Shown piece after piece: positions 36,060 through 47,386 of a DNA stretch of 64,000 bases. Made by a program: the position numbers and the translations under genes. Source of the DNA: Spinellus fusiger (taxonomy: Eukaryota; Mucoromycota; Mucoromycetes; Mucorales; Phycomycetaceae). The stretch spans positions 62,001 to 126,000 of the forward strand of contig JALLLS010000061.1 in the NCBI GenBank assembly GCA_025094145.1, given 5' to 3'. Numbering within the stretch: position 1 is the first letter of the stretch; every line of letters begins with the position of its first letter. The notes below the pieces were generated by a model. The model ran no database searches and had not been told where the DNA came from. It worked only from the letters and a program-made list of their open reading frames with translations.

Positions 36060-37090
36060 ACCATGACTACTCTTGACATCAGTAACTGCCCGACATCTCC
36101 ACTCCATGCTGGCAATGAGGTTGTCTGTCACTTTCTTTGATATTTTTTCTTTATTTCAGCATCAAGGCAGCCTCTAACTTTTCTTTGGTGAAATAGACTT
36201 TCCTGTCTTTCTTAATGATCATCTTGAAGTGGGCTTATTGATGCTCCATTGAATTGGGATTAAGACTTTGTGGCGACTGTTAAAGAGTGATCACTAACTG
36301 TTTACCACTTTCCAATTGAGTTTTTTTTACTATTATAGGTTATAGCATTGTATTCCTGTATTCAGTTACTGAATCCAGAATTTAAAAAAGAGAGATGTTT
36401 GAGCTCATGGCAGTAGATTTCTCCCAAGATATCAATACACTTATCGGAGTTTATCTTACCATCCACTGTGATCCATCTCTTAATACCTTGCCTACTGAAA
36501 CAGCTCCATACTATTACTCCATCACCTCCAGATTTCTTTGTTCCCAGAACATTTTCAGGGCTAAAGGTCATGAATTATTGCCTATTGACTTTGATACCCC
36601 CGTCATGGCTCATCAACTTTACTCTAGACTCGGACGACCAGACTACTTTCAACTATTGTTCATAAGTCTAGTTTATTTTCTTAAAGACTCTTTGGAATAT
36701 TACCTCCATGTGCTTCTTTTTTTATTTTTATTATTGTTATTATTAAAAAAAAACTTGATCACCAGGATGTACTAATGAAAGTTTATTCTTATCAAGGTAT
36801 TTCTTTAAAGTCTTATATGAGATCTTGATGGCCATCTTCTCCATGATAGTTTATTTCGTTTGTTGAGGATCACACACAGCTGTTATATGTAGCCATTGAA
36901 CAGTCCTATCATAACTAGTTCTACTTTATCTATTCTTGAGTAAAGGTGCTACTGGGGTTTCTTTTCTTTTCTTTTCCTTTTTTGCAGCACCTTACTATGT
37001 CTCCTATAGTGGTAGAAGGCACATTAGACATTCGAGATACCTCGGCCTGGGTGAAGTTCATGTTCAGCACCTAGTGGAGAATAACTGAAC
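36060..37090 (-). mobile_element. Near full-length Tc1-like relic
   Basis: Read on the minus strand from about 37085. A start block (VLNMNFTQAEVSRMSN, TTIGDIV) parallels the element at 47.4 kb (VLNLRSTQVEASRMFN). Then AIKISYKTLKKYLDKNK, an SDES-type first catalytic block near 36640, and an open 69-codon stretch 36571-36362 (GDGVIVWSCFSRQGIKRW, INSDKCIDILGEIYCHEL). The C-terminal part near 36200-36070 aligns with the end of the 47.4-kb copy. Multiple frame breaks make it inactive. It belongs to the same family as the 47.4 and 51.9 kb copies. Confidence 0.7.
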
Positions 37091-38440
37091 GGATCTCGAT
37101 ACTGGCACATTTTATATAGAGATCAGGGGGTTTGTAGAAAATGTTTATGGCGTTGGATGGCACATACATCTCAATAAAAATATTGTTATAAGAAGAGGAA
37201 AATAAAGTGTATATTATTATTATTTTTTGATATAGAAATGGCTTGCAATTTTTAAAATTATTATTTTCGTGTTCGATCACTTTATATGTACTACCTATAT
37301 TCTTTCTTTTTTCATACTATTTTATTCAGTAGTATCATTGAAGTCAAGATGAGTTATATTCTTTTCTAACAATAAGTTTGGAAACATAGGCTGACTTGCT
37401 ATAAAAATCTTTAAGATGACTAAATCAAGGATGTGTTATCTCTCAGCAGGTGTACATATTGTCAATAGCAATATGGAATACACTACTATATTAAAATGGG
37501 ATAGGATATTCATCAACAATATATCTATCTATGAGTTCATACAAAATAAAAGTTACTTATTCGATAAGACTTTTATCTTGTACAGAATTCTCTTTTCTTT
37601 ACTCTTTATAATTGTTAAGTCTGCATAGACTACATTTATAAAGTTATAGAAATACAAAGATAGATTTACTAGTTGAAGAAATCATCCAAAGGTCGTTCAT
37701 GCACTCTTCCAGGGAGCTCATCTAAGTAATGATCTCTGTGCTCTCTTCTATGTCTTGCTTAGCATGATAACATCAATGCATTGGCTATTTTGATAGAGCT
37801 ATTGTTCATAACTCTGGCTGCTCTATAAGGAACACGTGTTTATTTTGATTTTTTCGTGGTTTTATCTGCTATTTCATGCTTAATTATATTACAGAAACAT
37901 GATGAGGGTAATATCAGCACTATTATTTAAATATTAGGTTAGTTTGGCCTGTAGAATATAAAATGTGTAAACATGTCAAGCATGTGTACTATTCTAAAGC
38001 CAAAGTAATATTCTTGGACATTGGATGCTATAGAATGTCGACATACGTATATTAACAATGGTCAGTAGGATGCTAGTGCTATTGGGATACTGTATTTATT
38101 CTTTAAAAGTCAATAGAAATGTTATGATACTGTACTAGAAGTCTATATAAAGTACAAGCAAGTCAAATGTGCTCTATTTATAGGCAGTAGTCTGAGAAAC
38201 GTTCAATAGTCTATAGTACATTTTGTATATTTTAATGTTTTATATCCATTAATTTCTTTATTTGTATAGTTTATCTATGGTTAGCCAAATCATTTAACAA
38301 ACTCAATCCTATATAGTTCAGTATATTGTTGTAAACAAAATACATCTCTATACTGATTCTCGGTATATTTCTACTAGACATTATTATGTCTTTTGCATGA
38401 AAAAATTCAATGATATACACTTCATTATGTTTTTAGATAG
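37091..38440. other. AT-rich spacer, nothing recognised
   Basis: No gene of protein-like composition. Isolated short frames only. Confidence 0.4.
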
Positions 38441-38465
38441 TTTACCTGTAGCATGGGTCTCTGTC

Positions 38466-39420
38466 AGTTAGTCAACCGAGGCTCCAGTGGTCACTGGGGA
38501 GGCAAAGGATGGGGATAAACCAGAAGGCTTGGACCTTTTATTGGTTCTAGGTGTATAATTTGTGTCGTGATTTCTTTTGTTATATCTACAACAATACTCT
38601 GGGAGAGTATGATTTTCCTTTAGAGACATTAGAATATGTCTAAAGTTCAATGTAGCAGCGAGATCACGATTCAAAAGCTTCAATGTCTTGTCTTTCATAC
38701 AATTTTGGTTTGAACACCTATTTGAAGGGAGATAAATAAGTATTTGTCTTTTGTTTCTGTTTGATGTAGCTTAAGCTAGCTCTTCAATAGATTCAATGTT
38801 GTCTCTATCAATAGGTGCTTTGCGACTACCACACGAGGAACGTTTCAACATAAAGTTTTGCTTGACTACCGACACTGCCATACTATTGGTTTCTATTGTA
38901 CTTTGACATCTCATTGACTCATCTATACCTTAATTTTTGAACACCTTTGATGTTAAATTGACAACATGACCCCAAAGATCAAACTTTTCGCCCGTGTAGC
39001 TCTTGTTTTTTTAAGGTGTGGTAGCTGAGTATCTTGGTGTCTATCGTAATGAGAAAAGGAAAGAAGTTTTTACAAAGTGAGAAACAACTAAAAGATTTGT
39101 TTCCATTTTCTTTGTATAGTTGGACCAGCTTAGCAAATATGTCTATGTGCTTGGTTGGATTGACCTTAACATCATAATAGATAGAGTCACATACATACAT
39201 ACATACATTTATACATTTATATATTTATATATAGCAAATCTATAACTGAGAAGATAGTAGGCTAGCAGGTCTTGTACTTGACTAATGGCCTTTTTGTTTA
39301 ATAAATCTATGGGTGCATTGGGAACAGCTTTTATCGAGATATCGAGTTTGATTTGTGTGCATATATCCAACACATTTAATGTGATCATATTTACAATGGT
39401 CATATTTACAACAGTTTGTA
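38466..39420 (-). pseudogene. Decayed Fanzor (eukaryotic TnpB-like nuclease) gene
   Basis: Minus-strand fragments in shifting frames, in the order expected of a Fanzor protein. The N-terminal part (39403-39209, then 39200-38979) includes KHIDIFAKLVQLYKENG and FPFLITIDTKIL. Next come FDLWGHVVNLTSKVFKN (about 38985-38935), a stop, and IETNSMAVSVVKQNFMLKRS (about 38898-38840). The central RuvC-I part is deleted. At 38715-38580 there is a zinc-ribbon-like CSNQNC followed by LLNRDLAATLNFRHILMSLK, the RuvC-III/NRD block typical of fungal Fanzor-family proteins, and a Lys/Arg/Pro tail. Fanzors are RNA-guided nucleases related to transposon TnpB. This copy lacks a continuous frame and is certainly dead. 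The family call rests on motif recognition only. Confidence 0.6.
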
Positions 39421-39679
39421 TATCTATTTTGAAGACGGTTCACTAAAAAAAAAGGTTATTGGGTATATAGTTAGGATGAACCTACTTGTTCAAGAAAGTG
39501 TGAATATAGCCACACTCAATTGAGTTTAACACTTTTAAAAATAAATTTCAGAACGAAATAGATAGGATATGTTCAACATTAAATAAAACACTTCACATTT
39601 AATCCAAGAGCTATAAACTTAAGCATATTAAGTCTCAATATCTTTAATTATAGAAAATAGAATAATAATACAGTTAATA

Positions 39680-40240
39680 TTTTGTATGGCCTTTTTTGGC
39701 ATCAATGACATCCTGGCATGTGTCCGTCATAGTCAGAACTAATTCTTGGTTTACAGTGCGATTAACAACGACTAATGGGCCAAATACATTAGCCTAACAA
39801 CAGCTCCAAAACAACACACTATCGCCACAAGACTACATTATTGTGACAATAGGATTATAACTATAACTTTCTCTAACTATTTTAATGACACAAGCATCTC
39901 CATTGTTTCCTTTCATAATGTATGTTGACTCATCAGACTAAATGATACCTCTCTACTGGTCGTTTGTTCAGTTGACATATTCCTTAGCCCAACAAAGCTG
40001 TTTCTCTTTATGTTTTGCAGTCAAGGCCAGAGTGTGATTTACATAGAAAGATCCGAACTCTAGCTGATTACAGTAGCTGATAAGGGTGTCTCTATTTATA
40101 TCAACCTCAAACTTCAATATTCCCAATGTCAGTTGATTGTATGAGGCAAATGGGTCCTTTCTAATAACCTTTTCTAGATGTCTGAGGTCCCTCTCATTCA
40201 CTTTTTGGGGTTTTCCATGACTCTCCAAATGCAATAGTGG
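39680..40240 (-). mobile_element. Tc1-like transposase relic (third family)
   Basis: Open stretch 40234-39968 encodes the N-terminal DNA-binding domain of a Tc1-type transposase (GKPQKVNERDLRHLEKVI, then KDPFASYNQLTLGIL, RDTLISYCNQLEFGS, and the AKHKEKQLCWAKEYVN block). Downstream, broken frames reach a catalytic-region remnant (SLVLVSTY-like SDES motif near 39930) and a C-terminal end near 39690. A possible further 78-codon frame upstream (40502-40266) is not recognisable. The sequence differs from the 47.4-kb family. Confidence 0.6.
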
Positions 40241-40502
40241 TCTACACTCTTTAATGTTCCTAATACTATTCTAAACTATAAGCTTTTTCCTCACAATCAC
40301 AGCCAACTCTAATCCAGCCATAAACTGGCAATAAATGCCCCACAATCTTCCACTTTTTATCTTGTCCTATTCCCCACAAATGTAATATTCTGAATATCCA
40401 TCTGATATACTGTATTGTCCTAACACTATTGAGAAAGAACAGAGCTTCATACAATAGAAATAAGTCTTTCTTTTTCCCTTTTATCACTAAGCTTCCAAAC
40501 AA

Positions 40503-41244
40503 ATATTAAATAATAAATTCAATGAGGGCGACTGTGCATTATCTATCAACTAATCAAATAGCCGGATTAGCCCTTCTTAAAAGGTGATTTTTCAGTAACT
40601 ATATTTCTATTTCTATAGAAAGATAGGGCAATTGAATTGGTGTTTTGTTCATTGGCTGATGCTTATTTCCCATATAAGACTCTGTCTGTGCACTGTCTTT
40701 ATTGATTATATTTTGTACACTCAACATTATGACTTAATACCATTGGATACTCTCTACGTATAAATACTACCAATGCATGCCATGGTTGGATAATAATAAA
40801 CAAAACTCAATCCTATATTTTATCAGCAAGGCCTAAATTAAAGAAGTACTTTTTCCCACCTCACCTTCTTTTTACTCACTATTCAGATGCTCTGTATTTC
40901 ATGTCTCTTGTCATGAAATAGCAGTGTCTGTTCTACTTACACACCTACACACCTACAATGTCCTTGCTCTTCTCTGTGTATCCACAGCTCACCTGAGTTC
41001 AAGCAGCAATGAATGATCCATTGAGGATGCTATCTGTCTGAGTACAAAGCGGAGTGATGTTGCTCAAGCCCTTTTAAAATACCCTGCTGATGCCTAGCGT
41101 GTTTCCCTAAGCGTCTTGTATCTCTTAAGAGTTAAACGTTACTTGCGCAATCAAAACAAATTCCTTTGGTAATGATACATGCAAATAGACGCATAGATGA
41201 TGGATGGATGGTAGACTGATGCATTGGATGATGCCAGATAAATC
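40503..41244. other. Promoter-side spacer of P2 gene
   Basis: AT-rich with a CT-rich tract (40855-40880 and 40950-40980) a few hundred bases before the P2 ATG, compatible with a long leader or a 5' UTR intron, as is common for ribosomal protein genes. No coding seen. Confidence 0.4.
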
Positions 41245-41577
41245 ATGAAGTATCTTGCTGCTTATGTTCTTCTCACTACTGGTGGTAACGCCGCTCCCTC
41301 TGCCAAGGATATTGAGGCTCTCTTCAGCTCAGTCGGCGTCCAATTTGAAGATGAGCGCATTGGTTCTTTGATCAAGGCTCTCGAGGGCAAGTCTATTGAT
41401 GAGCTTATTGCTGAGGGTAAGGAGAAGATCGCCTCCGTCCCTGCTGGTGGTGTTGCTTCCGCTGGTGCCGCTGGTGCTTCCGCTGGTGGTGCTGGTGCCT
41501 CTGCACCTGCTGCTGAAGAAGAGGCCAAGGATGAGGAGTCCGAGGATGATGATATGGGCTTCGGTCTCTTTGACTAA
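41245..41577 (+). CDS. RPP2: 60S acidic ribosomal stalk protein P2
   Basis: Single-exon protein of 110 residues, the usual P2 length. It begins [20 protein letters not shown], the P2-type start, as opposed to P1. It has the helical dimerisation domain ([35 protein letters not shown]), an Ala/Gly hinge, and the universal acidic tail [14 protein letters not shown] that contacts elongation factors. It forms P1-P2 dimers on the large subunit stalk. Codon usage is more G/C-rich and regular than in neighbouring genes, as expected for high expression. No intron needed. Confidence 0.96.
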   Translation: MKYLAAYVLLTTGGNAAPSAKDIEALFSSVGVQFEDERIGSLIKALEGKSIDELIAEGKEKIASVPAGGVASAGAAGASAGGAGASAPAAEEEAKDEESEDDDMGFGLFD

Positions 41578-41763
41578 ATAGCATTCACTTACAAAGTGAC
41601 TTACTTGATTAAACACTTTGGAATCTGTGAAAACAATAATTGACTGGTCACAATTAAACAGTCACGGCATAATTACAGTGGCCATAAGGGGGAGGAAATG
41701 TCCTTAAAAGGGCTGCTTAATAAGGAATACTCTGTCAAATCTAGCGCCTCTTTTCTTGTGAAT

Positions 41764-42816
41764 ATGTCTGCACGTACTTTTTTCACTACAGGCCGTAAGA
41801 TTGTGGCTATTGGACGTAACTTTAGGTAAAGAAAAGGAAGAAAAAAAAGACAGAGCCATATGGCTGACAGTAGCAGTGAACATGCCAAAGAACTCGGCAA
41901 TGCTGCTCCAACTGCACCCTTTTTCTTTCTCAAGCCAACCTCTTCCTATTTGGCTAATGGTGGGAAAGTTGAGATTCCCAAGGGCTGTGATGTACACCAC
42001 GAGGGTAGGTGGTTTGCTGGAGGAGCTAAGCAATAACCAGACTCGCAGTTGAGCTTGCAGTAGTGATTGGCAAGGAGGGACGTGATGTGAGTGCTGCTCA
42101 GGCCATGGAGCATATTGGTGGCTATGCACTGGCTATTGATATGACAGCAAGAAACTTGCAGGTACTATTGGCTGTGAAAAAAGAAAAAAAGAAAGAAAAA
42201 AAAAGGAAGAACATTGTTCCTACATGTACAGAGATGGGTGTGGACACAAATAAGGGAGTATGGCCATTAAATATTCCTTATTTTAGAATGATGCTAAGCA
42301 GCAAGGATTACCCTGGAGTACTGCCAAGGGATATGACACTTTTACACCTATCAGGTAGAAGCTATATCGATTACCAAGACAACTAATAGAAATTGCAGTG
42401 AGTTTATTCCCAAGGAGAGTATTCCTGATACGTCTAATATTGATTTGTGGCTCAAGGCAAGTGGAAAATGACAGTGAGAGGTGACTAAGTCCTTCTTATA
42501 GGTCAATGGTGCTTTCCGTCAACAGGGAAACACTAAAGACATGATCTTCAAGTAAGTAGAGTGGGTTGAATTTCACAGTAGGAAAGTAAACCAAATCCTA
42601 AACTCAAAGTCAACCGTTGTTAGCGTGCCTTCTTTGCTGGAACATGTCAGCTCTATTATGAAGCTGGAGGTGGGTGATGTGATTCTGACAGGCACACCCA
42701 AGGGAGTAGGCCCTGTTAAGTCAGGAGATATTATTACTGCTGGTCTGAAGCTAGGTGAGGCAGAGAAGAACATTGTTAATATCTCCTACAATGTCGAGGA
42801 TCGTAAAGGTCTCTAG
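41764..42816 (+). CDS. FAHD1: FAHD1-type fumarylacetoacetate hydrolase family protein
   Basis: Seven exons (41764-41825, 41877-42004, 42049-42161, 42287-42354, 42399-42456, 42502-42551, 42624-42816) join in frame to 223 residues, the normal length for FAHD1 (acylpyruvase/oxaloacetate decarboxylase, usually mitochondrial). Diagnostic blocks: KIVAIGRNF start, APFFFLKPTSSYL, the metal-site HHEVELAVVIGKEGRDV, GYALAIDMTARNLQ, LPWSTAKGYDTFTPIS, VNGAFRQQGNTKDMIFNVPS and the C-terminal GDVILTGTPKGVGPVKSGD. The N-terminus is short, so a mitochondrial presequence is not obvious beyond the Arg-containing start. The fifth intron has a GC donor (GCAAGT) and AG acceptor; conserved sequence on both sides supports it. 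Introns are 44-125 nt. Confidence 0.93.
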
Positions 42817-42923
42817 TGCTTAAGAGAATATTCTATTACGAGAGCTTATTAAACAGTATTTAACAAGTAATAGTTATTGGATATGTATGTACAGAGATTA
42901 GCTGAGCATTCCATCACCATAGC

Positions 42924-44081
42924 TTAGGGCCTATACATATGCCTTTTATTCAAGAATTGAATAATTGCATCACTAATATTGGTTTGTTCTATTGTTGTAC
43001 TGGCAATGGACTTGAGGACAGTGGCAAGACAGAACCCGGGTTTGATGTATGTGAATAGCAGTGTGAGGTAGTTTTGTATCTGTCGCTGAGTGGCGTACCC
43101 AACGGAATGTCGGGTAAAGAAGGCTGTGTATGTGTATATAAATATGTCTTGGTCCTTGATCCTTCGTAGCATATGTCTACTGGTCTTGGGAAGGATGACA
43201 CAGGAAAGAGATCTTAGCTGTGCATAATGGTCTTCATTCAGCTCAGATAAATAAGCAAATTCAAACAAAAGACGGTGGATGGCATCCCAGAGATGACGTC
43301 GGGCTGCAGGATCAAATTCAAATAGAAAGGATAGATTTGCATAGTCCTTGGGTGATGTATGGGCCATCTTTATAAAGTGGAGGAGAGATGGGCTCACCAA
43401 GGCACCTGTCTGGAAAAGAATGGGACCAGGCATGAACCCATAAGTATTCACAAGAGAATGTAGCTCTTCTGTAGGCACTCCCTTTGTTTCATTCAGTATC
43501 GTCAGAAACTGGCGAAGATCCCCTTGCTTATTGTGCATGGATATGTCGCCATAGGTCGTGGATGCTAGATACATAAGGGTAGCATAGCCCGAGAAGGGGA
43601 TGCTCTGGACAGCTGTATTGAACAGACTGTCTACATATGGTATTAAGTCTCGGCCTTTCTTTGCCTCTCTTATAGGCATAGGATGGCCGTACTCTTTAAC
43701 AAAAGACTGTACAAGGTGACGTGGAATATCAGCACCGTTGCTGGTAAGACAGCGTATAAGATGATCATCACAACACTCTGGTATGGCTAGGAGAGCATAG
43801 TAAAGTCCAAAGCGGGGTCCAAAGCGGGTCAGTATCCACAGAGCAAGCGCATGCGGCATAACAGCTACACTGTACAACTGCCGGCAGGTTGCTGAAAAGG
43901 CAAGAATCTCCTGGATACTGTCTAATTGCTGGAATATCAGCAAAATAATCTCCTTTGGAAGACATGAAAACAGATCAGGGGAATTTTTTCTTCTGCCAAA
44001 AGTGATTTTGATGTGGTGTGGAAGAAGTTTACAAAGTCCACCGGCTGTGGCAATGCGATATTTGGGATCTACACGGAACAT
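42924..44081 (-). CDS. F-box protein
   Basis: Single-exon protein of 385 residues. An F-box lies at about residues 37-75 (LFSCLPKEIILLIFQQLDS, then ILAFSATCRQLYSVAV), the Skp1-binding module of SCF ubiquitin ligases. The remaining sequence is helical without recognised repeats (no LRR, WD or kelch pattern), so the substrate is unknown. Its 3' end converges with FAHD1 (107 bp apart). Confidence 0.8.
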   Translation of the reverse strand: MFRVDPKYRIATAGGLCKLLPHHIKITFGRRKNSPDLFSCLPKEIILLIFQQLDSIQEILAFSATCRQLYSVAVMPHALALWILTRFGPRFGLYYALLAIPECCDDHLIRCLTSNGADIPRHLVQSFVKEYGHPMPIREAKKGRDLIPYVDSLFNTAVQSIPFSGYATLMYLASTTYGDISMHNKQGDLRQFLTILNETKGVPTEELHSLVNTYGFMPGPILFQTGALVSPSLLHFIKMAHTSPKDYANLSFLFEFDPAARRHLWDAIHRLLFEFAYLSELNEDHYAQLRSLSCVILPKTSRHMLRRIKDQDIFIYTYTAFFTRHSVGYATQRQIQNYLTLLFTYIKPGFCLATVLKSIASTTIEQTNISDAIIQFLNKRHMYRP

Positions 44082-44621
44082 GACTAGAGATAGTTAAAGG
44101 CAGAAGAAGTGATAAACAGTAGGCACAAAAGAACTTGGATTTTATTTATCTTTTAGAAGTATAGAATCAAGGGAAATGCCATGGCATGAGTAAGAGACAG
44201 CAGTAGTAGTGAGTATTCCACGTGCAAAAATGATTGGCTGCCTTGCGGATCTTCTTGTCTCTCCTCATCTGTCAGCCCACCTCTCACCGTGTAATAACAG
44301 TCTCACTGGACACTGCACTTTATTTTTGCCCCAGGACTGCAAATAGGAACTCTCTCATTTGCCCGCGTGCTGTCAGCTGTGTCTTTTTCCCTCATATGCC
44401 CATACCCAGCTATTGGATTGAGAAATAAAGAAATTCAGTGGTCAATGTCCGCACAATAACTTATATAGAAGACAGTGTACAGATAGAGCCATATTTATAT
44501 ATAAATAAAGGTACATTTTGTTTTGTTTCCTGCTTCATTAAGCCATGAGATCAATGCAATGTGTTTACAGTCATTGGCACAAAACAACAGGGAAAATACA
44601 AAGACAAATGTAATATAAGAA

Positions 44622-45828
44622 TTATAGTTTGGACAAAAGAGACTGTATCAGTGGCCATATCTGCTTTCGTGACATTTTGATATTGATCTGATTGTACAAA
44701 ACTATTCTGCCACCTGCATTGTCATAAGGGATAAGAAGAGGTACTAGGTCTATCTCTGTGTCCATTTCTAGTGCCCTCTTCACCTCGAGAAGACGATTGT
44801 TCACAATAAACAGAGCAAGTTCTCTTTTGTAAGAATCTCCCTGTTCTTCCTTGCTATGGTCATAAGACGTCAAAATCACCTCCATATCCAAATGCCGCTC
44901 TTTTGCATAACCCCACGTCGCCTCGATAGCAGAGTCAGCTCCGTCTCGCTCTATCCAGCCTTTTAAATGCCATGGAAGGGAACTTGTGCCAATTCGATAG
45001 CCATGGACAAACCACTCCTTTTAGTCTTTACGCAAGAGATCCCGCGTGTTCATGTGCTTTACATTGGATTTAATATGCTCAATAGACTCATACAGTTCCT
45101 GGACTTGTTTATCTGAACTGGTCCAATGCAGAAAGAGAGACAGAACATCAAAGGCATCCATATCAGTTTGTGTCATCTTTCCAAAATCCCATCTCAGTCC
45201 AATGGTGTCCACTAGTAATGGAGAAAGTGCGAGTTTGGCCAGTTTGGCTGCATATTCTGGCTGCTTCATAAAGGTAAAGTGACGTATTACCAAAGAAGTG
45301 CACGAACCAACCATTTCTACTACTCTCAATGGAATATCCTGGTATTGGCCTTCATCAACATGGTGATCCAGTACACCCACAACACGACTTGTCCATGTAG
45401 CATCAAATGGGGCCGTGAGATGATTGTGGTCTACAAGCACTACCTGTACTTTGTTATAATGCGAAGAGAGACTCTCGAGGTCAATGTGATCGCTACAGAC
45501 AAGCTTCTTGACGTCGATGCTAGCTGATCCAAGTACAAACTCAACTTCTGGGCGTAAGGCAATATCAACAAGAGGAACTTTGACAAGAGGAACAAATAGA
45601 GTGGAAATATCGGCCTTTTGTTGACTAAGAAAGGCAAACAAGAGGGCAGAAATAATAGAATCGAGATCTAAGTGAGAATCTTGACATTAGATGGACACAC
45701 TACATGACATTGTGTTATAAAGTACCAGCCGAGTCGTTTCCAGTGACAATCACAATATGGGACTTTTCACTCTTTTCTCTTAGCTCTTCATGAACACTAT
45801 CAAGAAAAGAGTTGACAGTTGGCACCAT
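44622..45828 (-). pseudogene. PPX1: DHH-family exopolyphosphatase with in-frame stop
   Basis: Two exons (45828-45726, 45667-44622) join in frame across 383 codons, close to the family length of yeast Ppx1 (397). The first motif is present (GNDSADLDSIISALLFAFL), as are VVLVDHNH, the DHH signature VVGVLDHHVDEG and RWDFGKMTQTDMDAFDVLS. At codon 250 (bases 45023-45021) there is a TAA between LLRKD and KEWFVHGYRIGTSSLPW, where relatives have a Tyr or Phe. After it the same frame stays open for 132 codons with normal DHHA2-domain sequence (SYKRELALFIVNNRLLEVK). A GTAAAG donor overlaps the stop, but no acceptor nearby restores the conserved text. Either this is a recent nonsense mutation, a sequencing error, or readthrough. 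The enzyme hydrolyses polyphosphate in cytosol and mitochondria. Confidence 0.75.
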
Positions 45829-47380
45829 AGCAAAAGATGTATTGTGTTTCGGAGTCTCTTCTGTTTAGGACAGTCTTTCCACACAATTGGATGGGCTTCT
45901 GAGTTTCAATGTTTATGTTTCCAAAAGTAATATACTTTCTGAAATTGCACCTTTTTTTTATGTCTCCATAGCAACACTAGACATCGACAGTGACATCAAT
46001 CGATTTATTTGGTATCTGTTGTCATGCTAGTCGATCAATTCAGTTTTTTCTATTCAGTGATAAAAGAACCTTATGAAAGCTATATACTCTGGAGAACAGA
46101 CATGTGAAGATTCCTAAAATGGTTGACCAGAGATGAGTCCACTAATCCTGAAATGTACTTGTTTTTCACAGCTATTCTCCTTTTCACAAATATAGGGAGT
46201 GGCATTGATATATATATACTCACATTAGCTATTCAAAGCTGTAGATACAACATATGAAAAGAGAAGAAATATGATTTAGAGAAAACTAAATGTAAAAAAA
46301 AGGTATTACAGAGATCAGTGAGAGGAAAGTGAAATGGTACAAATAATCTATCCAAAAAGTATACAAATAAACTAAATATGAATAGGCTTGGGTCGATGTA
46401 CGAATAAAATAAAATGATAGTTATCAGCTATATTCTTCAATATAGCTGATAACCATAAAATACATAATAGACACATGGATCAAAGTACTATACTCCAATC
46501 ACACACTGAGTACGATAGTCACTTGTGAGAATAAAATAGCATAGCAGCATATGTCTGGAAGACACTTTCAAGTAATAAATGTAGAGAAGATAGAAGTTTG
46601 AAAAGGAAATAATAGATGGGATAAATACAAACAAAATAAGAGTTTATTGGTGAATGGTTTCTTTAATATGAATGAGAACAGAACTCCTTACCAATTTACC
46701 CATCACTTGTCTTGATAAACACGATGCCAGGTAATGTCTCTGTCTCAAACAAACATGAATTAATCAATGGTCTGTGGAGGTATTATTACAACAAGCCATC
46801 TAATCTATTGGTTAACAAAACAACCCAACTATATACAATAAGATAGGAAAACAGTAATCAATAGAACATATATTTTATAGAGATTTAGAGATAGTAAAGA
46901 AACCGTGAGCAGTTTATTGAAAACTTGTAAACACCCCATGAGATGATTCTAACTGACTGCATAACTTTTACATTTACAAGAGAGTGAATATTTTGGTGTT
47001 AACTAAAAAAAAGACATCAACCAGAGTAGGTAATTATAAATCTTAGTTTGTATCATTTTGCGAACACTTTAGAGAAATATTGACAAAGAGAGATAGAATG
47101 ATTAGAGATGAAAATAGAGAAGCAAGCTAAAAAGGATAGAAGAAAAGAATGATTATGAATATATGTTTAATCTATACAGTCTTCCTACTAATGTGACCCG
47201 ACAAAAGTAATGGAATTCTTTCAAATTCTAGGATGTTTTTATGTTAAAAAAATAATAAACACTATTCTTTCTTTCATAACACTTCTTTTCTTATAATATC
47301 TCGCTCATTCGACACTGAAAACATCTTCACCAGAAACCCCCGAGATATATGGGAAATATACCAGCCTTGAGACTCGTTCA
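45829..47380. other. AT-rich spacer with one clean hairpin
   Basis: No gene. At 46420-46454 the text GTTATCAGCTATATT, a CTTC loop, and AATATAGCTGATAAC form a perfect 15-bp stem with a 4-base loop. It is not followed by a T-run. The rest is A/T-rich with GAGAG repeats near 47070-47130. Confidence 0.55.
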
Positions 47381-47386
47381 GCCATT

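Noticed and set aside
36395..36775. 126-codon plus-strand frame
   Set aside because: It is the antisense of the Tc1-like transposase relic read on the minus strand.
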